A stretch of 6,104 nucleotides of DNA from an uncultured Clostridium sp. (GTDB lineage: Bacteria; Bacillota_A; Clostridia; Lachnospirales; Lachnospiraceae): assembly GCA_947174825.1 (NCBI GenBank), contig CAMWKN010000111.1, positions 1 to 6,104 on the forward strand, written 5' to 3'. Made by a program: the position numbers and the translations under genes. Of this stretch, positions 1 through 4,290 are shown piece by piece; positions within the stretch are counted from its first letter, which is position 1, and every line of letters starts with the position of its first letter. The notes below the pieces were generated by a model, which saw nothing but the letters and a program-made list of their open reading frames with translations, was not told the DNA's origin and made no database searches.

Positions 1-1
1 C

Positions 2-3000
2 TACTATACATACCCAAATGCCAGTGTCAAAATGTCAGATACCAGTAAGAATTTTTATGACTTGTCTGTCACAGTGGATTCGGGATATTTCAAGATTCCA
101 CAAAGCAAAATGTTACAGCAAACATCAAAGGCAATGGGTATTTTATCAGACGGATCCATTGCTGGTAATTATATGGGATCAGATGATAAGTTTGTTGATG
201 TATCCATTGACAGTGAATATGCATCTATTGTGTTTTCCTGGAATAAAAGTAATCAGATAACCAAGGGTTTGATTGAGGACTTTATCAGGAGAATTCAGTT
301 TGTTACCACGGCATCTAAGAGCCAGGTAGTATCTATTTGTGCTACTACTTTAACTGATGATGAAAAAAAGGTTAAAGTGAATGGATCTGATGTTTATTTA
401 AAGTTTTTTAATGGACATTTCTATGGTGGTGGATGGGGTACTCCAATCACCACATGGGATAAGGCTGCTAAGATGTGCAAGGAAGCAGAATTTGGTGGAG
501 TTAAGGGATATCTTGCTACCATTACCAGCCGTGCTGAGGATCGTTTTATTTATACCAATTTCTTTAATGCAGCAGGATGGCTGGGATGTACCCGTGCCAA
601 TTTGGCAGCAGGAAGCAAATATGATGATCCAGATCCAGAGTGGCAGGATGTGGTACGGATGGCAGATGACAAAAGCAATCTACAGACGGATTTTGTCTGG
701 AAATGGGTAACAGGACCAGAGACCGGTATGGAATTTGGTTACCAGACGCAGTCGCAGGGCTGGGATCCGATGCTAAAAGAAAATACTACCGGTGGATTTC
801 AGGCTTATGACGGCTGTTTTGCGAACTGGGGTACAATGGAAGATGGTGATGGTTTTGCTGAGCCAAATGGTGGTGGCAGTATTTTTACGATGGAGGGATT
901 TGGATATTATGGTCAATATAATCAGGGACGTTGGAATGACCATAGAATAGATGATACACATATATTATACATTGAATTCGGTGGCTATCCAGGAGATGAG
1001 CAGAAGTTCAAAGATAGCTTAGGTGATGTAATCTATTCAGTAGAGAAGGATTCTGCGGATGATGGCGATGGCATTATTGATGATGGTAAGGAAGATCGGA
1101 AAAAATTAAGAGGTGACGTAGAAATCCTTAATAGAGATCCATATGGAAACTGCATGGCAGGTTCTCCATTAGAGGCTGATATTGCTGATATACTGGATAG
1201 CAATTCTGCCTGGAATTTAGATCCAGAGGAGGATCTGAGCTATCAGTGGTACTTACAGGAGAACGAAGGTGTTCCGGTACCGATTGAGGGAGCTACTAAT
1301 AAGACCTATATTTTAACAGATAATGACTTAGGTAAGAAAATTATTGTTTGGGTTACTGTGGAAAAAGAGGATGACAATGGAGAGATGCAAAAACACACTG
1401 CAGTATCTCCTGCATTGAATACATCTTCGAAAAAAGGGCAGTCCGTAAAAATCGGTGGTGTGGTTGCCATTGAGAAAACCGGAGATGAAGCCAATGGTGA
1501 TCCGATTTTGAAAGCAAATATTGATGGCATTACACCAGAGGGAGTAAAGCCGGTTCTGGATTACCAGTGGTATATCTATGATCCGGAAAAAGAGGGCACC
1601 AGTGAGAATCCATTTACAAGGATTGATGGAGCTACGGATCCTACCTATACTGTACCGGTGGAGAATCAGGGAAAACAGTTGGTTGTTACGGTTACTCCAA
1701 ATCCGGAGACAGGTGAAGGATACGATGGAGCGGTTACTTCTGTTCCATATACAGTAGTAGAAAAGAATACACCGAAGACACCGATTTCCGGCGTACTTAT
1801 CATTGAGAATAAGACACTGGATGACGAAGGAAAGCCAATTAACAAGGCAGGAACCGTTCTGTCAGCCAATATTGATGGTATTACACCAGAGGGAGCAAAG
1901 CCTACTTTGACTTATCAGTGGTGGGTAACCGATGATGATGGTGTTTTGAGACCAATTCCGGGAGCTACGGAACCAAATTATATTTTAACAGCAGATGACC
2001 TTGACCACTATGTTGCTGTTCAGGTATCTGGTGACGAAGTGGAATATACAGGAACCGTTGCTGCAAATCCATATAATACTGCCAGAACCAATGCGGATAT
2101 TACCATTGATCCGGATCCGGGTGTAGATCCTGGCGATGGAAAACGTATTATCAAGATTACACCGACTGCAGAGAGTACCGGTTATACCGTATGGGAATTT
2201 GGTACCCAGAAGGTGCCGGAAGATCTGAAAGTAACAGATAAGGATGGCAACGAACTTACACCGGATGCGGAAGGATATTATATAACCGATCCGGACAAGG
2301 AGATCTGGTTCTATGTGGATAAGAACAAAGCATATGACATCAAGGAGAAACAGATTATCCACAGCAATACAGAAACCATTGGTACCAGAGTGGATGATCC
2401 GAAGGTGGATTATGATGAGACCAGTGATACCATTACCATTACCGTAGATCCAGCTGATCCGGATTTACAGTACGCTGTATTAAAGAAAGTAGATGGTGCG
2501 TGGACACCTGTTACTATTAGCCGTGACGATAATGGTAATTATCCATTTGATAAGGATAGTACAACGGTATGGAGCGATGGTGATCAGGGTGTAGTTAGCT
2601 TTACCAAACTTCCAGCAGACGGAACCTACCGTATTGTAGCAATTCCTACCAAAACAACAGATGATGGAAGAAACCCGGATGATATTGATCCAAGTAAGGT
2701 TAATGATGGTTCCAGGGAAATTGATGCAACCATCTATCCAACAGACAGTACACCAATTGATGACAAGGATACCAAACCGAATTATGATCCTGCAACGGAT
2801 ACCATTACCATTGCGGTAGATCCGGCTAAGACCGATTATCAGTATGCTATTTTGAAAAAAGTAAACGGAAAATATGAGAAGGTAACAGTAAGCGTTGATG
2901 CGAATGGCAATTATGTCTATGATGAAAAGGGAACTACTGTGTGGAGTACTGGAAATCAGGGCGTGGTTACCTTTACGAAACTTCCGGCGGATGGAACCTA

Positions 3001-3886
3001 CCGTATTGTAGCTGTTCCAATGGCAATAGCAGATAAGAAGGACGTAGATCCAAGTCAGTTAACCAATGGAGGATCCAAAGATATTGATGGATCCAAGGTA
3101 AAACAGGATGCTTTGGCTAATCAGGGACCAAGCTTCACTAAGGCAGAGGAAGATAAGGCTGAGAAGTTTATTAAGGATTATGTAACAGATACCAAGAAGA
3201 AGCTGATTACCAAGGTAGATGATTCCACCAGAGATATTATCATTTCCGGTGAATCTACCTGGAAGAAGATGACAGCAAATGAAAAAGCAGCAGTTAATGC
3301 CAAATTAAAGGCAAAGGGTTGTCCTTACACCTATGAGCAGTTGCTGAAAATGGCGAAGGATTGGAAGATTCCTAGTTTCAATATGAAGAAGGTAATGAAA
3401 AAGGGAACCAAGTCCAAAATCAAGATGATTAAGTGTAAAGGTGCTACCATTGTAACAACTACCAGCAATAAGAAGGTTGGTACCATCAGCAAGAAGGGTG
3501 TGATCAAGGCAAAGAAAGTCGGCAAGGCTAATCTGACGATCACAGCCATCAAGGGCAAGTATACCAATCGTCTGACGATCAGACTGGTTGTCAGAAAGAA
3601 GTTTAAGAATGCAAAAGAGATCAAGAAACTCAAAGCAAAACAGATTAAGACACCTACTCTGTTGCTGAATAAACAGAGAAAACTGAAGAAATCTACCAAG
3701 ATTGGTATTGTTGACCTGAAGAAGGGATCCAAAGTAAAATATAAGTCCTTTAACAAAAAGAACTTTACCATTAACAAGAAGGGACGTTATACAGCAAAAC
3801 GCTTGGGAAGCTCCCTGATTCGTACCACGGTAAAACAGAATGGTAAGACCTATATTTTATACTTGTATTTGACAGGTATTAAATAA
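2..3886 (+). CDS. Large secreted C-type-lectin-domain surface protein, paralog 1 (5' partial)
   Basis: Partial gene, 1294 codons visible plus TAA at 3884-3886. The reading frame is open from base 2. By alignment with paralog 2 downstream, about 54 codons including the signal peptide lie left of the window, so the ATG at 32 is internal and not the start. Domains by visible residue (codon 1 = base 2): 1-131 unclassified N-terminal domain; 132-328 CTLD with GYLATITSRAED, WVTGP, EPN (287-289) and WND (311-313); 371-697 three Ig-like repeats carrying YQWY/YQWW; 698-798 unclassified; 799-908 and 923-1029 a tandem repeat pair; 1030-1120 charged, probably helical linker; 1121-1294 lysine-rich Big2-like C-terminus. 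Inferred role: calcium-dependent carbohydrate-binding adhesin or glycan-capture protein on the cell surface. No LPxTG motif or C-terminal membrane helix is present. A strong terminator follows at once. The fold assignment is by motif recognition; the ligand is unknown. Confidence 0.9.
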   Translation, partial: YYTYPNASVKMSDTSKNFYDLSVTVDSGYFKIPQSKMLQQTSKAMGILSDGSIAGNYMGSDDKFVDVSIDSEYASIVFSWNKSNQITKGLIEDFIRRIQFVTTASKSQVVSICATTLTDDEKKVKVNGSDVYLKFFNGHFYGGGWGTPITTWDKAAKMCKEAEFGGVKGYLATITSRAEDRFIYTNFFNAAGWLGCTRANLAAGSKYDDPDPEWQDVVRMADDKSNLQTDFVWKWVTGPETGMEFGYQTQSQGWDPMLKENTTGGFQAYDGCFANWGTMEDGDGFAEPNGGGSIFTMEGFGYYGQYNQGRWNDHRIDDTHILYIEFGGYPGDEQKFKDSLGDVIYSVEKDSADDGDGIIDDGKEDRKKLRGDVEILNRDPYGNCMAGSPLEADIADILDSNSAWNLDPEEDLSYQWYLQENEGVPVPIEGATNKTYILTDNDLGKKIIVWVTVEKEDDNGEMQKHTAVSPALNTSSKKGQSVKIGGVVAIEKTGDEANGDPILKANIDGITPEGVKPVLDYQWYIYDPEKEGTSENPFTRIDGATDPTYTVPVENQGKQLVVTVTPNPETGEGYDGAVTSVPYTVVEKNTPKTPISGVLIIENKTLDDEGKPINKAGTVLSANIDGITPEGAKPTLTYQWWVTDDDGVLRPIPGATEPNYILTADDLDHYVAVQVSGDEVEYTGTVAANPYNTARTNADITIDPDPGVDPGDGKRIIKITPTAESTGYTVWEFGTQKVPEDLKVTDKDGNELTPDAEGYYITDPDKEIWFYVDKNKAYDIKEKQIIHSNTETIGTRVDDPKVDYDETSDTITITVDPADPDLQYAVLKKVDGAWTPVTISRDDNGNYPFDKDSTTVWSDGDQGVVSFTKLPADGTYRIVAIPTKTTDDGRNPDDIDPSKVNDGSREIDATIYPTDSTPIDDKDTKPNYDPATDTITIAVDPAKTDYQYAILKKVNGKYEKVTVSVDANGNYVYDEKGTTVWSTGNQGVVTFTKLPADGTYRIVAVPMAIADKKDVDPSQLTNGGSKDIDGSKVKQDALANQGPSFTKAEEDKAEKFIKDYVTDTKKKLITKVDDSTRDIIISGESTWKKMTANEKAAVNAKLKAKGCPYTYEQLLKMAKDWKIPSFNMKKVMKKGTKSKIKMIKCKGATIVTTTSNKKVGTISKKGVIKAKKVGKANLTITAIKGKYTNRLTIRLVVRKKFKNAKEIKKLKAKQIKTPTLLLNKQRKLKKSTKIGIVDLKKGSKVKYKSFNKKNFTINKKGRYTAKRLGSSLIRTTVKQNGKTYILYLYLTGIK
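395..985 (+). other. C-type lectin-like domain of paralog 1
   Basis: Visible residues 132-328. The CTLD pattern is recognisable: WDKAAKMCKE followed by GYLATITSRAEDRFI (first helix and strand), WLGC, WKWVTGPE, then EPN at 860-868 and WND at 932-940. In the C-type lectin family, EPN plus the N-D pair of WND supply ligands of calcium site 2 and are typical of mannose-type sugar binding. Cysteines are at residues 159, 196 and 272. The usual last cysteine (in the FICE-like position) is replaced in LYIEFGG, so the canonical long disulfide is absent. Sugar specificity is inferred from motifs only. Confidence 0.8.
1112..2092 (+). repeat. Three Ig-like 'YQW' repeats in paralog 1
   Basis: Approximate units: 1112-1438 (A), 1439-1780 (B) and 1781-2092 (C), each about 105-114 residues. 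Each shows the layout A(D/N)I...L.YQW(Y/W)...PI.GAT...Y....D/N..G/D....V.V, typical of bacterial Ig-like stalk modules on Gram-positive surface proteins. Units B and C also share ANIDGITPEG(V/A)KP, nearly identical at DNA level (around 1515-1552 and 1865-1902), pointing to internal duplication. Likely a spacer or stalk between the lectin head and the cell surface. Unit borders are by eye. Confidence 0.7.
1448..1599 (+). repeat. 152-bp perfect direct repeat, copy 1 (with 5737-5888)
   Basis: Base-for-base identical to 5737-5888, in the same reading phase, within Ig-like unit B. Further identical runs follow at the same 4289-bp offset: 1721-1758 with 6010-6047 (38 bp) and 1763-1799 with 6052-6088 (37 bp). 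Confidence 0.9.
2396..3088 (+). repeat. Tandem pair of about 110-residue repeats in paralog 1
   Basis: Copy 1 is 2396-2725 and copy 2 is 2768-3088, with a period of 372 bp (124 codons). Over the first 84 aligned codons I count 56 identical residues. The core shared pattern is DTITI.VDPA...QYA.LKKV, then TTVWS.G.QGVV.FTKLPADGTYRIVA.P, followed by a less conserved D.DPS....GS..ID tail. The segments are acidic and probably beta-rich. The family is not recognised; it is likely a further stalk module. Confidence 0.75.
3362..3883 (+). other. Lysine-rich Big2-like C-terminal region of paralog 1
   Basis: The last 174 residues contain 47 Lys and 7 Arg against only one Asp and one Glu. The first half carries the group 2 bacterial Ig signature (SNKKVGTISKKGVIKAKKVGKANLTITA). 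The second half repeats the outline weakly (NFTINKKGRYTAKRLGSSLIRTTV). The protein ends in LYLTGIK with no sortase signal or membrane anchor. Inferred role: non-covalent retention at the negatively charged envelope, for example by teichoic acids. The contrast with the acidic stalk is marked. Confidence 0.7.
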
Positions 3887-3887
3887 A

Positions 3888-3905
3888 CGAAGATTCTTCG
3901 GAATC
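3888..3905 (+). other. Small UUCG-tetraloop hairpin after the stop codon
   Basis: GATTC (3892-3896) pairs with GAATC (3901-3905) around TTCG, giving a C(UUCG)G tetraloop, one of the most stable RNA loops. An overlapping alternative, CGAAG/CTTCG (3888-3892 with 3896-3900), excludes it. It may protect the 3' end or merely precede the terminator. Confidence 0.45.
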
Positions 3906-3910
3906 ACATA

Positions 3911-3965
3911 AGAGACCAGGAAGTCTATAGATATATATATCTTAGATTTTCCTGGTCTCTTTTTT
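3911..3965 (+). terminator. Rho-independent terminator of paralog 1
   Basis: Perfect 12-bp stem AGAGACCAGGAA (3911-3922) with TTCCTGGTCTCT (3949-3960), running straight into six T (3960-3965). The intervening AT-rich segment can extend the stem (TCTA 3924-3927 with TAGA 3943-3946, then AGATA with TATCT). It starts 25 nt after the stop of paralog 1 and should separate its transcript from paralog 2. No A-tract precedes the stem, so it looks one-directional. Confidence 0.93.
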
Positions 3966-4050
3966 AAAATCTCAAATAAGTTTGTAATAATAGCCTGTGT
4001 GAATGGAAGAAATTGGTATATAAAATGCCAGAGAACCGTGAGAATTCGCT

Positions 4051-4075
4051 CTATTGTTTTGTTGACAGACAATAG
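4051..4075. promoter_or_regulatory. Inverted repeat over the -35 box, candidate operator
   Basis: CTATTGT (4051-4057) and ACAATAG (4069-4075) are perfect reverse complements, 11 bp apart, with the TTGACA box between them. The size and position suit a dimeric repressor that would block sigma binding. The regulator is unknown, and a 7-bp match in AT-rich DNA may be chance. Confidence 0.4.
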
Positions 4076-4090
4076 GGGAAATGATACAAT
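4062..4090 (+). promoter_or_regulatory. Sigma-A type promoter of paralog 2
   Basis: The -35 TTGACA (4062-4067) is a perfect consensus. The -10 TACAAT (4085-4090) has one mismatch, the spacer is 17 bp, and TG one base before the -10 makes it an extended -10. Start of transcription is expected near 4097, giving a leader of about 80 nt before ATG 4177. This is the best promoter in the gap and indicates independent expression of paralog 2. Confidence 0.85.
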
Positions 4091-4102
4091 AAAGAATAAT
4101 AT

Positions 4103-4151
4103 TGATGCAGATGTAGTACCCATTTGTACTACATATTGTGTCACGTTTTTT
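4103..4151 (+). promoter_or_regulatory. Leader hairpin with T-run, candidate attenuator or 5' stabiliser
   Basis: ATGTAGTAC (4111-4119) pairs perfectly with GTACTACAT (4126-4134) around a 6-nt loop. After one bulged A (4135), the stem continues with 4103-4110 against 4136-4143, including three G-U pairs. Two bases later comes T6 (4146-4151). This has the outline of an intrinsic terminator inside the leader, before the RBS. It could attenuate expression or protect the mRNA. No known riboswitch class or T-box was recognised. Confidence 0.5.
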
Positions 4152-4161
4152 AAAAATTTTT

Positions 4162-4167
4162 AGGAGG
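4162..4167 (+). promoter_or_regulatory. Ribosome binding site of paralog 2
   Basis: AGGAGG matches the anti-Shine-Dalgarno core. Its 9-nt distance to ATG 4177, against 3 nt to ATG 4171, decides the start codon. Confidence 0.9.
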
Positions 4168-4176
4168 TGTATGCAA

Positions 4177-4290
4177 ATGAAGCAGAAAGGAAGAAGGGCA
4201 GGAAGGAGATTGGCATCCTTGCTTCTGGCGTTTGCAATGATTATCGGTATGTTAAGCGGACCGGTATTTGTGAAGCAGACGGCAAAGGCA
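4177..4290 (+). other. Sec-type signal peptide of paralog 2
   Basis: Residues 1-38. Five Arg and two Lys fall in the first 11 residues, followed by a hydrophobic segment of about 20 residues (LASLLLAFAMIIGMLSGPVF) and an AKA motif suited to signal peptidase I, with predicted cleavage after residue 38. No lipobox cysteine is present, so a lipoprotein is unlikely. The protein is therefore expected to be exported by Sec. Paralog 1 presumably has an equivalent upstream of the window. Confidence 0.85.

Noticed and set aside
32..34. ATG at 32 as the start codon of paralog 1
   Set aside because: The frame is open to the left edge, and the residues before it (YYTYPNASVK) match paralog 2 inside its mature domain; no RBS precedes it.
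3982..4024. A second promoter using TTGTAA and TATAAA in the gap
   Set aside because: The spacer would be 31 bp, far outside the working range, and a much better promoter lies downstream.
4171..4173. ATG at 4171 as the start of paralog 2
   Set aside because: It is in frame, but only 3 nt from AGGAGG; the ATG at 4177 has far better spacing and gives a clean signal peptide.
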